This document shows, piece by piece, positions 44,738-57,989 of a DNA stretch of 64,000 bases (within the stretch, counting starts at the first letter, position 1; each line of letters starts with the position of its first letter). Source of the stretch: Zingiber officinale (taxonomy: Eukaryota; Streptophyta; Magnoliopsida; Zingiberales; Zingiberaceae). The translations under genes and the position numbers were made by a program. The notes beneath the pieces were generated by a model. The model was not told the origin of the DNA. It worked only from the letters and a program-made list of their open reading frames with translations, and ran no database searches. The stretch lies in assembly GCF_018446385.1 (NCBI RefSeq), contig NC_055991.1:99927712-99991711 (forward strand), read 5' to 3'.

Positions 44738-47188
44738 TGTTGATTGCTACTCGGAATACCGTTCTAGTTCCCCTGTATAAAAATTTGTACAAGCATAAAA
44801 CTATCCTAACTACCCATGTGCTCTACTGAAGTTAAATTTGGATTGCAAACGATGCTTAACATTATTAATTCAAATTGTCCTTCATAAGTTAAAGTTGGAT
44901 TGGAAACGATACTTAATATTTTTACTCCAAGTTTAACCGATGTGATCTTCCTAAGTTAAACCATATTACAGAAGTTTATCAAATATCTATTTTAAAGATC
45001 GGCTTCCAAGTTAAACATGGAGAGACACTAGGCCTTCTTGGGTATGTGATCATCCACCACTTCCTAGACAAAGCCTCTCAAAGAAATCAGATTTTTAACT
45101 TCTTACAGTAAACTAGGTTTAACTATAGAGATCTCAATAGAAGCACATTATCAAAACATGAAATTGAAAAATAAAATCGATAACAAAAATGATAACTTCA
45201 AACCAATAACCTCTTGTGTTTAGTTTTTTAATATCTATACAAAAAGATGAACTAGTCATGATGCGGAAATAAATAACTAGTTATACCTTTTTGTAGCTTA
45301 TAGATCTCTTGATCTTCAACTGTATTCCTCTCCTTCTCTTAGACGTCGTGTGGGCGACGATCTTCCAAGATGAAATCCACCCAAGCTTCTTCCTTTGCTT
45401 CCAAGATTCGGCAACCAACTAACCTCCAAGGGATGCTAGACAAGAGAGCTTCCTTCTCTTCTTCTTCTCCTTCAAGCAATAGGACACCAAGAGAAAGCAA
45501 TGCTTGATGCCGCTGGCCTCCAAGAGAGAAAACAAAAGGAGAAGAGAAAAGAAAGAGGGTCGGCAACCAAAGGATTGGAAGAGAGGAATAGAAGATATGT
45601 TATCTCATGAGGCACCCCCTCCATCTCTTTTATAATCCTTGGTCTTGGAAAAAAAGGAAAGTTTTAAACATAATTAAAACCTCCTTATATTCCTTGCCAA
45701 TGACTAAAAAGGAAAGTTTTAAAACAAAAATTAAAACTTCCTTTAATGCTTGTCATGGCCGGCCCTACACATGTGCTACAAACAAGGAAAGTTTTAAACA
45801 TAAAATTAAAACTTCCTTATTTGTTTCCGGTAAGAGATTTTAATAAAAAATTTCTCTTTTAAATCCCTTGTTGGTTATAAAAGGAAAATTTTATAAATTA
45901 AAATCTCTCTTTTAAAACATGTGGATGGTTATAAAAAAGGAAAGTTTTATCAAAAATTAAAATCTTTCTTTAATCTACAAATAAGAAACGATATCAAACC
46001 TTTCTCTTAATCCTTTGTAGAAAGCTATAAAAGGAAAGATTTTAAAATTTAAAAACTCTCTTTTAAAACCATGGCTTCCACAAAAGGAAAGATTTTAAAA
46101 TTTAAAATACCTTTTTAATTTTTATGTGGCCAGCCACCTAGCTTGGGCTCCAAGCTTGGCCGACCACAACTTGGCTCCAATCTTTGGCTTGGCCGGCCCT
46201 AGCTTGGGCTCCAAGCTTGGCCGGCCACAACTTGGCTCCAATCTTTGGCTTGGCCGGCCCTAGCTTGGGCTCCAAGCTTGGCTTCGCCGACCACGTCAAG
46301 ATGGGTAAGAAGCTGGGCTTTATGTGGATATAAGGCTTTATAAATAAAAGGATACAACAGGGACCGAGAGAAGGAATTGGTTTTAGTCTCCTGATGAGCT
46401 TGAGCTTTCAGTGTTCACCCTGAACACCCAACTCAAGTTCATCAATAAAAACTCATACCACTAAAGAGTTATTATTGCACTACTGTACCAATCCCATATT
46501 ATAATATGGGCTCCTTTTTATCATGAGTGCGTTAGTCTCCCTGTGCTTAAGATATCGAATGTCCACTAATTAAATAAGTTAATGACAACTCACTTAATTA
46601 ATATCTAACTCCAAGAGTAGTACCACTCAACCTTATTGTCATGTCATACTAATTCCACCTACAAGGTTTACATGATAATTCTTATGAGCTCCTCAAGGGG
46701 ACATCATCAACATAGATTACTAAGACACAGCTTCATTCTATAATCAACAACACACCATATAAATAATATCACTTTCTTTAAGTATACGTGCTTATTATTA
46801 TATCATGATTAAGAATACGTACTTCCATAATAACAGAGGTTTTGTTCTTTTATGTAGTCAGTATAAAAAGAAACTACCTCAAATGGTCCTGCTCAATACA
46901 CTCATAGTGTACTAGTGTAATTTTATAGTCAAGATAAACTAATACCAAATTACATTACAACCACTCCAATAGTTTGTCTCATTCTATCTTGGTTGTGAGC
47001 TACTATTTATAATTTATAAGAAATTGATAACATGATCTTCTGTGCGACACAACATACTATGTTATCTTCAATATAAATTAAATAAACAACTACACTTAGC
47101 ATATAAATGTAGACATTTGACCAATGTGATTCTTATTTCAAAATAAATGTTTATACAAAAAGCTAGACTTTTAGTATACACTCTAACA
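44738..47188 (-). mobile_element. Copia B 3' LTR (2451 bp)
   Basis: The plus strand starts TGTTGATTGCTACTCGG and ends TATACACTCTAACA. On the minus strand this is TGTTAGAGTGTATAC through ...CAACA, the same family as the copia A LTRs but more diverged. GATCA at 44733-44737 is the presumed target duplication; its partner is beyond the window. A TATA box (TATAAAAG, minus) is at 45635-45628. A 61-bp tandem repeat lies at 46141-46284. Confidence 0.85.
46141..46284. repeat. 61-bp tandem repeat in the copia B LTR, 2.3 copies
   Basis: The unit begins GCTTGGGCTCCAAGCTTGGC and holds GGCCGGCC. It contains a short hairpin, AGCTTGG-GCT-CCAAGCT. Units start at 46141, 46202 and 46263. Confidence 0.9.
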
Positions 47189-47378
47189 ATCTTCCACTTA
47201 TACTAAAAGACTATGCTGCATAAACGTTGCCATACATCTGATTCCCATCCCCTCAACATGCCAATCAAAAGTTTTCACCGAAAGGGCCTTAGTGAAAGGA
47301 TCTTATAGGTTTTCTACTGATGCAATCTTGACGATAACAACTTCTCCTCGCTTTATGATGTCTCGTATCTGGTGGTAC
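47189..47378 (-). pseudogene. Copia B: end of RNase H and polypurine tract
   Basis: The minus strand continues the RNase H broken at 57220: HQIRDIIKRGEVVIVKIAS, VENL, stop, DPFTKALSVKTFDWHVEGMG and IRCM. Then AGTATAAGTGGAAGAT (polypurine tract) lies directly before the LTR start at 47188. GGTAC at 47374-47378 is the target duplication made by copia A. Confidence 0.85.
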
Positions 47379-49962
47379 TGTTGGTTGCTACTCGGAAAAC
47401 CTAATGGTTCCACTGTACAAAAATTTTGTACAAAGGTCTGAACCTTTTCCTAGCTACCATGTGTTCTTTTAAATTAAACTTGGATCGCCTGCGGAACTTA
47501 ACATGTTTGATCCAAAGTTTAATCTATTTGTTCTTTTAGGTTTAGACTTGGATCTCCTGTGAAACTTAACACGTTGGACCAAAATCACCTAAGTTATTAA
47601 TTTCATTAAATATTAGTTTCCAAAATTGGCTTCCAGTACTGACGTGGCGAGGCACATGGCCTTCTTGGATATGGGAGCAACCACCACCGACTAGACAAAC
47701 CCTTTTAAAAAAAGTTAATATTTAATTTCCTTAAATAACTTTAGGTCAACCGAAAAGAACAATCAAATCACAAGGAAAAGAAAAACATAAGAACACTAGA
47801 TCGAAAACAAAATTTGAAATACTAGAATCGTATGCCTCTTGTATTTGGTATTATTTCCAAAAATAACTAGTATGATGCGGAAAGGAAAAATACTAATTAT
47901 ACCTTTTAGAAAGACCTCTTGATCTTCTACCGTATTCCTCTTCTAATCTCGGACGTTGTGTGGGCAACGATCTTCTGAGTTGAGAACCACCTTTCCACCT
48001 TCCTTCTTTCTTCTAGATTTCGGCCACAATAAACTCCTCCAAGGATGAAGAATTTCGGCCACCACCAATGCTCCAATGGATGCTAGAGACGAGTCTTGCT
48101 TTCTCTCCTTCTTCTCCTTCCTTGATCCGGCCACAAACAAGAGCTCCACCAAGATGATAGGTTTCGGCCAACAAGAGGAGAGGAGAGAAATAGGGCCGGC
48201 CACCAAAACCAAAGAAGAGAGGAAGGAAAAGAATAGATGTTATTTTTTTTTATGAAGGCTCCTCTACCTCCTCTTTTATAATCCTTGGTTTTGGCAAATA
48301 AGAAAATTTTAATAAAAACTTCCTTAATTCTTTTGCCATGAAAAGGAAAATTTTATTTAATTAAAAATAATTTTTCTTCTCATTATTATAATGGTCGGCC
48401 ACACCAAATTTCCAAGCAAATAAAAATTTTAAACACAAATTAAAACTTCCTTATTTGCTTCCGGAAATTTTATAAAAAATTTCTCCAATAATTTTCATCC
48501 CTTCATGATTGGTTAAAAGGAAATTTTATAAATTAAATCTTTCTTTAAACATGTAGATAATTTCCAGAAAGTTATCTCAAAAATTAAAATCTCCTTTCAA
48601 TCTACAAATAAGGAAAGATATCAAATCTTTTCTTAATCTTTTGTAGAAACTAATAAAAGAGAATTATTAATTTTTTTAAACTTTCTTTTAAATCATGAAC
48701 ATGGTTAAAAAGGAAAGTTTTTACCAAAATTAAAATCAACCTTTTAATCTACAAATAAGGAAAGAGATTTAGCTCTTCTCTTAATCTTTTGTAGAATCTT
48801 ATAAAAGGAAAGATTTAAATTTTTAAAGTCTCCTTTAAATCATGTTATCCACATAAGAAAATTTTAAAAAATAAAAATCCTTTTATTTTAATTTGGGCCG
48901 GCCACACCAAGCTTGAACCCAAGCTAGGGCCGACCACCTTGAAGCACCCATAAACCAAACTTTGGCCGGCCCTAGCTTGGTCTCCAAGCTAGCTTGGCCG
49001 GCCCCTATGGGATGGGTAAGAAGGTGGGTATAGGTGGGTATAGTACTCTATAATTAAGAGGCTACGATAGGGACCGAGAGGAGGAATTGATTTTGGTCTC
49101 CCGATAAAATTAAGCATCCCGTGTTCGCCCCGAACACACAACTTAATTTTATCAATAATAATTCATTCCACTAAAGAATTATTATTGAACTACCGCACCA
49201 ATCCCAAATTACATTTTTGGGCTCCTTCTTATTATGAGTGTGTTAGTCTCCCTGTGTTTAAGATGTCGAATGTCCACTAATTAAGTGAGTTACTGACAAC
49301 TCATTTAATTAATATCTTAGTCCAAGAGTAGTACCACTCAACCTTATCGTCATGTCGGACTAAGTCCACCTGCAGGGTTTAACATGACAATCTTTATGAG
49401 CTCCTCTTGGGGACATTATCAACCTAGATTACTAGGACATAGTTTCCTTCTATAATCAACAACACACACTATAAGTGATATCATTTCCCAACTTATCAGG
49501 CTTATTGATTTATCGAACTAAATCTCACCCATTGATAAATTAAAGAAATAAATATTAAATATATGTGCTTGTTATTATATTAGGATTAAGAGCACACACT
49601 TCCATAATAACTGAGGTCTTTGTTCCTTCATAAAGTCAGTATAAAAAGAACGACCTCAAATGGTCCTACTCAATACACTCTAAGTGTACTAGTATAATTA
49701 TATAGTTAAGATAAACAAATACCTAATTACACTACGACCTTCCAATGGTTTGTTCCTTTCCATCTTGGTCGTAAGCTACTGTTTATAATTTATAAGGAAC
49801 CGATAACATGATCTTCTGTGTATGACACCACACCATGTTATTTACAATATAAATTAATTGAGCAACTACATTTATCATAAATGTAGACATTTGACCAATG
49901 TGATTCTTATTTCTAGATAAATGTTTATACCAAAAGCTAGGCTTTTAGTATACATCCTAACA
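47379..49962 (-). mobile_element. Copia A 3' LTR (2584 bp)
   Basis: The plus strand begins TGTTGGTTGCTACTCGGAAA and ends GTATACATCCTAACA. The minus-strand TATAAAAG box is at 48280-48273. It is preceded on the minus strand by AGTATAAGTGGAAGAT, the polypurine tract. GGCCGGCC and CTTGGCCGGCC motifs recur near 48895-49000. A minus-strand frame of 89 codons here is LTR sequence, not a gene. Confidence 0.93.
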
Positions 49963-52900
49963 ATCTTCCACTTATACTAAAAGACTAAGCTTCCATATTT
50001 GCTACCATACATCTGATTCCCAACCCTTCAACATGCCCATCAAAAGCTCTTGCCTTAAGGACCTTAGTGAAAGGATCTATAGGTCATCATCTGATGCAAT
50101 CTAGGTGGCAACAACTTCTCCTCGTTTATACGATTTCTCGTATTGGGTGGTACTTGCGCTCTATTGTGTTTACTTGCCTTATAGACTTATGGTTTCTTCG
50201 AGTTTGCTACTGCACCAATATTATTACAATAAATTGTAATAATCTTTGGACAAACTAGAAATCATATCTAAGTCTATCTTGAGGTTATTGATTCATTCAG
50301 CTTTTATGGCTACCTCAGAGGCTTGCCATATACTAAGCTTCTATGGTGGAGTCCAGAAAAACACCTATGCTAATCACTCTTCCATAGTTATGACTTTACC
50401 TCCTAAAGTAAACACAAAACCCCGAGGTTGACTTATTATTGTCCTTATCCGATTGGAAGTCAAAATCCATGCAACCCACAGGGACCAAAATAGCTGCCTT
50501 GTAAACTAGCGTATAATCTCTAGTGCCTCTAAGGTACTTCAATATATGCTTTACTGCAGACTAATATCCTTGTCTAGGGTTACTTTGATATCTGCTAACC
50601 ATGCCCACGGCAAAACAGATATCCTGTCTCATACACAGCATTGCATACATTAGGTTTCCCAGAGTCGAAGCATAAGGAACTACCTTCATGTCCTTTATCT
50701 CCTTTAATATCTTCGGAGACATCTCTTTAGATAAAGCTACTCCATGCCTAAAAGGTAAGAAACCTTTCTTAGAGTTCTGCATGCTTAAAATGAGCAAGGA
50801 TTTTTCCGATATATGAAGTTTGGGATAAGTAAAAAATATTCTTTTCTTGCGATCCCTTATTACTTTGATCTCAAGAATATATACATTCTCCCAAGTTCTT
50901 TATATCAAATTGTTTGGACAACCATACCCTTACTTCTGACAACATTTTGATATTGTTTCCAACTACCAAAAATGTTATCTACGTATAGTACAAGAAATAC
51001 CACCACGTTTCCATCACACCTTTTGTATACACAAGAGTCATCCGGTTACTAAATAAATCCATAGGTCTGGATTACTTTGACAAACTGGATGTTCCAAGAC
51101 CTTGAAACTTTGCCTCAGTCCATAGACTGATTGAGCTTGCACACAAGATGCTCTTAGCCCTTTGCAATGCTTTATATGGATGCTTTCTTCAAGACTTCCA
51201 TTAAGGAATGCTGTCTTGACATCCACTTGCCAAATGGATAAAAGAATCCGGATAGACTTAAGCATGGCTACCAGTGAAAAAGTTTCCTTTTTCATCAAGC
51301 CTTGCTTTGAAAGTTTCTACCTTCCTGTCTTTCCCTCTTTTCCTATTATAGACCTTTTTACACCCAAAGGCTTTTACACCATTTGGTGGTTCTACAAGCT
51401 TTCATATTTTATTAGAATACATATATTCTAATTCTATTATTCATTACTCTTTGCCAAGATGCTACATCTTTATCTTGGAGTGCTTCGTCATATGTCCGGA
51501 GATCAGGTTCATGTCCTCCAGGGATCGAGTCCAAAAACTCTCCCAAAACATGGATCCCTTTAGGTTGCCTAACAACCCTCCCACTACGATAAGGCAGTTT
51601 ATGCAATTGTGTATCATTTGTGATACGTGTTGCAGTTTCCTTGTGGTATCCATCTTGTATAGTTGGTACTAGATTAGACATGTCCTTTATTATTTCCTTA
51701 AGAACAAATTTACTTATGGGCACGTGGTTTATTACATAGTCCTTTTCTAAAAATCGGTCATTGATGCTAACAATGCCCTTCTGATTTTTAAGACTATAAA
51801 CCTACTTTCATTTCTCTAGGATAACCCACAAACAAGTGAATTCCTGTCCAACTTATCATTATCTCTCTTCAGCATATGTGCTGGACTACCCGAATCCGAA
51901 TATGCTTCAAAATAGGCGTACGCCTATTCAGCAATTCTATATGAGTAGAGAGTTATGACTTTGGAAGGTACTATGTTCACTTTCATTTCCAGAGTATACC
52001 CTTAAAATGAATTTGGTAATTTTCTAAATAACTCATCATCAATCTACTTATTTCCATAAGAGTCCTATACCTTCCTTTTTCTACACCATTCTGTTGGGGT
52101 GTACCAGGTGCAGTTAGTTGGGATTGAATCCCAACTTCTGATAAGTGACTCCTAAATTCTCCCAAGAGGTACTTGCCACTACGATCTCACCGTAGTGTCT
52201 TGATACTTTTACTTTGACATTTCTCCACATTAGCCTCGTACTCTTTGAACTAATCAAAGCACTTAGACTTGCGGCACATCAAGTGAATGTATCCGTATCT
52301 CAAATAGTTGTCTATAAAATAGATGAAATATTTGAAGCAATCTCTTGCCTGGATAGTCAAAGGTCTTCACAAATCAGAATGAACATATTCCTATATATCT
52401 TTGGCTCCAAACCCCTTAGATTTAAAAGCTTCTTGGTTATTTTTCCTTCCAAGTAAGACTCATAGGTTGGAAAGATTTCCACTACTAATGAACCCAAAAG
52501 TTCATCAGCTACCAATGAATCCTACTTAAGTTAATATAACCTAGCCTTAGATGCCAAAGATATAACTGGTTCATTTCCAAAGGTTGCTTTCTCTTAAAGT
52601 TAGAAGATGTGTTACTAATTTCCATTTGTTGCATCGTGGGAGTTATTGAATTATAAATTGTCAACCAACATACCAGAATAGATAACTTTCTTATTTTTCT
52701 TGATAACAACTTTGTTATCAAAATAGACACAATATCTATTTTATAATAGTTTAGAAACTGAAATCAGGTTCTTTCTAAACTTAGTATGTAAAGATAATTT
52801 CTAATAATCAAAATTTTATTCTATTAGAGAATAAACCTCTCCCACTACAACAGCTGCTACTTTTGCAGTAGTGCCCATGTGGACGGTGTTTTTTATTTTC

Positions 52901-53190
52901 ATTTAGTTGTCGGGTTTCCTGGAACCCTGCAATGAATTGCAGACATGATTAATGACATCTGTATCTACACTCCAGGTTCTGGTAGATAACACTACTATAC
53001 ATGTTTCAACTAATAAATTAAATACACAATTATTCTTAGTTCAAAGAAGACAATCTACCTTAATGTCCAAGTCCTATTTCCAATCATTACAATTGGGACT
53101 ACTAAGTCTTTTCTATAGTATAAAAACTAGGGAATTGACAAATATTTTAAATCCTAAGAATCACAAAAATATTTGGTCAAGATCAATTCC
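49963..53190 (-). pseudogene. Copia A pol remnant (protease to RT)
   Basis: Minus-strand pieces in order: protease-like (WSVDTDVINHVCNSLQGSRK near 52950, where DSGA is expected), gag-pre-integrase (LYLWHLRLGYINLSRI near 52520), integrase (GEFRSHLSEVGIQSQLTAPG, TPQQNGVEKG near 52100-52160), linker (RSGRVVRQPKGIHVL), RT pieces, the catalytic box as YVDNI near 50985, and RT end with PYASTLGNLMYAMLC. Most of RNase H is gone. Many frameshifts and stops occur, and both the protease and RT catalytic motifs are altered, so it is not functional. Confidence 0.85.
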
Positions 53191-54600
53191 TTAAAATCCC
53201 CATGAATTTTGTATGCCATGATAGTGTGGACGTATACAAAATCAAAAAAGAGATTTTATCCATTAATTTTATTATCTCGTCAACTTTATTTTATGACGAA
53301 TAAAATTAATAGTTGATCTGTTTTTGATCAAATATTTGGTCTAAACATTTTTGAATTTAAAATAACATTGATTCCTCAAACAATATTATTTAAATTCACC
53401 AACACCTCAAACACCGTGAATTTTGCATGCCACGATAGTGTGGACGTATACAAAATTAAACATTTGTAAGAGGAGGGGTTTACCCATTAATTATCTTGTC
53501 AATAAATCTTTATGACAAATAAAATTACCTCAAACACCATGAATTTTGTATGCCACGATAGTGTGGACGTATACAAAATCAAACATTTGTAAGAGGGGTT
53601 TTTAATTTTATTATCTTGTCAACCTATTTATTTGACAAATTAATAGTTGGTTTTCTTCAATCACACAAATAATAGCAGTGACTCCGATGGGGAGGATACT
53701 ATTAGACGTGCCTAAGTGTATACCATTATTTGACACTAATTCCATTAATAAGATTGTGCCCCTTCCGATGGGGAAGATCACACGCTCTTAATTAACTTCC
53801 TATAGTCATCTAAAATGGAAGTTTAATCTAGTGATCCGCAAACAAGCTCATCCGATATGGAGGAAGGCACTCAGAGCCAACGCGCAAGCTTGTTGCATCA
53901 CTTATAAACCAGTAATGGAGACCGTGGAATTTATTTAAAATAAATTCCTCTCCCACTTAGTTATTTAAAGTGAGGAATTTTGCCATTGATAGTCTACCTA
54001 ACATGCATACTAATAAGCACACACAACACAGCATAAAAAGCAATAAATAGAAAAACTAATTTTCAACTATTATGGCTTTTATCTATTGCTGTCCTTCGTG
54101 TGTCGCCAACCCTAGCTGCTGCCATCTTTGGCCACCGCCACCGGGTCTAGTTGTCGCATCCATCTTGCTCCTTGTTCCGCTGCGCCTTTGGTCCTCAAAA
54201 GGTTCCACGCCTTGCAAGATTCAATCCATGACATAAATAGAATTTTACATTTTTCGATCCTATATTCCTTGAAGGAATGTACATGTAGACTAGATCGAAC
54301 ATAAAATAAAATTTACATCCATCGATCCTATATTCCATAAAAGGAATGTACATGTAACTAGATCAAAAAATAAAATCCTAATAAAACTAAATACAACTCC
54401 TGCTATATTTTATAATACAATCATGCACACACAATAAAATGCCCTTGACATGTCCAAGGGTCCAATCACACACATAATAACTATAAGCCATAATAGTTGG
54501 ATCCTGCATCCATAAAGTTAGCACATCCTACTATTAACCTGCCTAAATTATGTATGACATGTGCATAATTAAACTAATACCAAATACACTGAGGCAAAAC
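53191..54600. other. Copia A leader region without recognisable gag
   Basis: The gag gene should lie between the PBS and protease on the minus strand, but no capsid or zinc-knuckle sequence is visible. The stretch has three direct repeats of a ~40 bp segment (53201-53246, 53412-53475, 53536-53598) containing GATAGTGTGGACGTATACAA, and three related CCGATGGGGAGGAT-type motifs between 53670 and 53865. Confidence 0.55.
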
Positions 54601-54616
54601 CCTTGCTCCGATACCA
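54601..54616 (-). other. Copia A primer-binding site
   Basis: The minus strand reads TGGTATCGGAGCAAGG two bases after the 5' LTR end, complementary to initiator tRNA-Met with one change (A to G) at position 8. Confidence 0.9.
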
Positions 54617-54618
54617 AT

Positions 54619-57219
54619 TGTTGGTTACTACTCGTAAAACCTAATGGTTCCGTTGTACAAAAATTTTGTACAAAGGTCTGAACCTTTTCCTAGCTACCAT
54701 GTGTTCTTTTAAATTAAACTTGGATCGCCTGCGGAACTTAACACGTTTGATCCAAAGTTTAATCTATTTGTTCTTTTAGGTTTAGACTTGGATCTCCTGC
54801 GAAACTTAACACGTTCGACCCAAATCACCTAAGTTATTAATTTCATTAAATATTAGTTTCCAAAATTGGCTTCCAGTACTGACGTGGCGAGGCACATGGC
54901 CTTCTTGGATATGGGAGCAACCACCACCGACTAGACAAATCCTTTTAAAAAAAGTTAATATTTAATTTCCTTAAATAACTTTAGGTCAACCGAAAAGAAC
55001 AATCAAATCACAAGGAAAAGAAAAACATAAGAACACTAGATCGAAAACAAAATTTGAAATACTAGAATCATATGCCTCTTGTATTTGGTATTATTTCTAA
55101 AAATAACTAGTATGATGCGGAAAGGAAAAATACTAATTATACCTTTAAGAAAGACCTCTTGATCTTCTAATGTATTCCTCTTATAATCTCGGACGTTATG
55201 TGGGCAACGATCTTCCGAGATGAGAACCACCTTTCCACCTTCCTTCTTTCTTCTAGATTTCGGCCACAATAAACTCCTCCAAGGATGAAGAATTTCGGCC
55301 ACCACCAATGCTCCAAGGGATGCTAGAGACGAGGCTTGCTTTCTCTCCTTCTTCTCCTTCCTTGATCCGGCCACAAACAAGAGCTCCACCAAGATGATAG
55401 GTTTCGGCCAACAAGAGGAGAGGAGAGAAATAGGGCCGGCCACCAAAACCAAAGAAGAGAGGAAGGAAAAGAATAGAGGTTGTTTTTTTATGAAGGCTCC
55501 TCTACCTCCTCTTTTATAATCCTTGGTTTTGGCAAATAAGGAAATTTTAATAAAAACTTCCTTAATTCTTTTGCCATGAAAAGGAAAAATTTATTTAATT
55601 AAAAATAATTTTTCTTCTCATTATTATAATGGCCGGCCACACCAAATTTCCAAGCAAATAAAAATTTTAAACACAAATTAAAACTTCTTTATTTGCTTCC
55701 GGAAATTTTATAAAAAATTTCTCCAATAATTTTCATCCCTTCATGATTGGTTAAAAGGAAATTTTATAAATTAAATCTTTCTTTAAACATGTAGATAATT
55801 TCCGGAAAGTTATCTCAAAAATTAAAATCTCCTTTCAATCTATAAATAAGGAAAGATATCAAATCTTTTCTTAATCTTTTGTAGAAACTAATAAAAGAGA
55901 ATTATTATTTTTTTTAAACTTTCTTTTAAATCATGAACATGGTTAAAAAGGAAAGATTTTACCAAAATTAAAATCAACCTTTTAATCTACAAATAAGGAA
56001 AGAGATTTAGCTCTTCTCTTAATCTTTTGTAGAATCTTATAAAAGGAAAGATTTAAATTTTTAAACTCTCCTTTAAATCATGTTATCTACATAAGAAAAT
56101 TTTAAAAAATAAAAATCCTTTTATTTTAATTTGGCCCGGCCACACCAAGCTTGAACCCAAGCTAGGGTCGGCCACCTTGAAGCACCCATAAACCAAACTT
56201 TGCCCGGCCCTAGCTTGGTCTCCAAGCTAGCTTGGTCTCCAAGCTAGCTTGGCCGGCCCCTATGGGATGGGTAAGAAGGTGGGTATAGGTGGGTATAGTA
56301 CTCTATAATTAAGAGGCTACGATAGGGACCGAGAGGAGGAATTGGTTTTGGTCTCCCGATAAAATTAAGCATCCCGTGTTCGCCCCGAACACACAACTTA
56401 ATTTTATCAATAATAATTCATTCCACTAAAGAATTATTATTGAACTACCGCACCAATCCCAAATTACATTTTTGGGCTCCTTCTTATTATGAGTGTGTTA
56501 GTCTCCCTGTGTTTAAGATGTCGAATGTCCACTAATTAAGTGAGTTACTGACAACTCATTTAATTAATATCTTAGTCCAAGAGTAGTACCACTCAACCTT
56601 ATCGTCATGTCAGACTAAGTCCACCTGCAGGGTTTAACATGACAATCTTTATGAGCTCCTATTGGGGACATTATCAACCTAGATTACTAGGACATAGTTT
56701 CCTTCTATAATCAACAACACACACTATAAGTGATATCATTTCCATACTTATCGGGCTTATTGATTTATCGAACTAAATCTCACCCATTGATAAATTAAAG
56801 AAATAAATATTAAATATATGTGCTTGTTATTATATTAGGATTAAGAGCACACACTTCCATAATAACTGAGGTCTTTGTTCCTTCATAAAGTCAGTATAAA
56901 AAGAACGACCTCAAATGGTCCTACTCAATACACTCTAAGTGTACTAGTATAATTATATAGTTAAGATAAATAAATACCTAATTACAGTATGACCTTCCAA
57001 TGGTTTATTCCTTTCCATCTTGGTCGTAAGCTACTGTTTATAATTTATAAGGAACCGATAACATGATTTTCTGTGTGTGACACCACACACCATGTTATCT
57101 ACAATATAAATTAATTGAGCAACTACATTTATCATAAATGTAGACATTTGACCAATGTGATTCTTATTTCTAGATAAATATTTATACCAAAAGCTAGGCT
57201 TTTAGTATACATCCTAACA
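54619..57219 (-). mobile_element. Copia A 5' LTR (2601 bp)
   Basis: The plus strand begins TGTTGGTTACTACTCGTAAA and ends GTATACATCCTAACA. It is nearly identical to 47379-49962 apart from scattered substitutions and small indels (for example a doubled CTTGGTCTCCAAGCTAG near 56215). The minus-strand TATAAAAG box is at 55518-55511. The 138-codon minus frame inside it is not a gene. Confidence 0.93.
55511..55518 (-). promoter_or_regulatory. Candidate TATA box in the copia A 5' LTR
   Basis: TATAAAAG on the minus strand within CCAAGGATTATAAAAGAGG, conserved in the copia B LTR (45635-45628), the copia A 3' LTR and the truncated LTR at 26720. Confidence 0.5.
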
Positions 57220-57669
57220 GGTACTTGCGCTCAATGTATTTACTCGCCTTATAGGCTCGTGGTTCCTTCGAGTTTGCTACTGCACCACTATTATCACAAT
57301 AAATTGTGATGATTTTGGACAACCCGGGAATCATATCTAAGTCCATCAAAAAGTTCCTGAGCCATACAGCTTCTTTGACTACCTGAGAAGCTGCCACATA
57401 CTCAGCTTCCATGGTTGAGTCAGAAATGCATTTCTGCTTAACATTCCTCCATGCTATAGCTCCATCTCTTAAAGTAAACACATAACCTGAGGTAGACTTA
57501 CTATTGCCCCTATCTGATTGGAATTCAGAATCCGTGTAACCCATAGGGAGAAAATCATTTGCATGGTAAACTAGCATATAATCTCTAGTCCTTCTCAGGT
57601 ACTTTAATATATGCTTTACGGCAGTCCAATGTCCATGTCCTAGATTACTTTGATATCTGCTAATCATGC
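57220..57669 (-). pseudogene. Copia B: RNase H remnant
   Basis: The minus frame reads SRYQSNLGHGHWTAVKHILK, YLRRTRDYMLVYHAND, STSGYVFTLRDGAIAW, DSTMEAEYVAASQVVKEAVW and IYCDNSGAVANSKEPRAYKA, ending KYIERKY at the copia A insertion. This is nearly intact RNase H. On the other side it stops at 57665-57669 (CATGC), where the Athila-like LTR begins. The RT, integrase, gag and 5' LTR of copia B should lie right of the window. Confidence 0.9.
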
Positions 57670-57989
57670 TGATGTGCGTAGATTATATACCTTTGTTTAG
57701 CATGTTTTGATGCACATTCACATACTTTAAGTATGCTTTATCTATGCATTTTCATACTTCCAGCTTTCCTTTTAGCATATTTACTCTTTTTGTTCGGAGA
57801 TCTGCTTTTGTCCATTTTTTGTACACAAGAGTCGAATTTGGTGAAGGATGCATGTTCGAGGCCAAAACTGCAAGCGAAGAGAGGGAGGAAGGCATTGCAT
57901 TTGAACCTCACACGACCCTGACATGGGGGGTTGCCCAGGCCATGTGGAGATCCTTTGCCATGTAGCTACAGCAGGAAAGGAAGATGGCT

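Larger units (their letters stand above)
47379..57219 (-). mobile_element. Copia A: complete-ended, coding-defective Ty1/copia retrotransposon
   Basis: Perfect 5-bp duplication GGTAC at 47374-47378 and 57220-57224. Two closely similar LTRs of 2584 and 2601 bp, a tRNA-Met PBS and a polypurine tract define the minus orientation and a total of 9841 bp. It sits in the RNase H region of copia B, whose frame resumes on both sides (IERKY to the right, HQIRDI to the left). The internal coding region is heavily decayed and gag is not recognisable. The clade (Tork/Angela-like) is a guess from RNase H motifs. Confidence 0.95.

Noticed and set aside
55036-55452. 138-codon minus ORF in the copia LTR (similar at 47943-48212)
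   Set aside because: It lies in the LTR leader, recurs with frameshifts in the other LTR copies, and has no recognisable domain.
44738-57219. Copia B and copia A as one element with three LTRs
   Set aside because: Copia A has its own perfect TSD (GGTAC) and the RNase H of copia B resumes on both sides.
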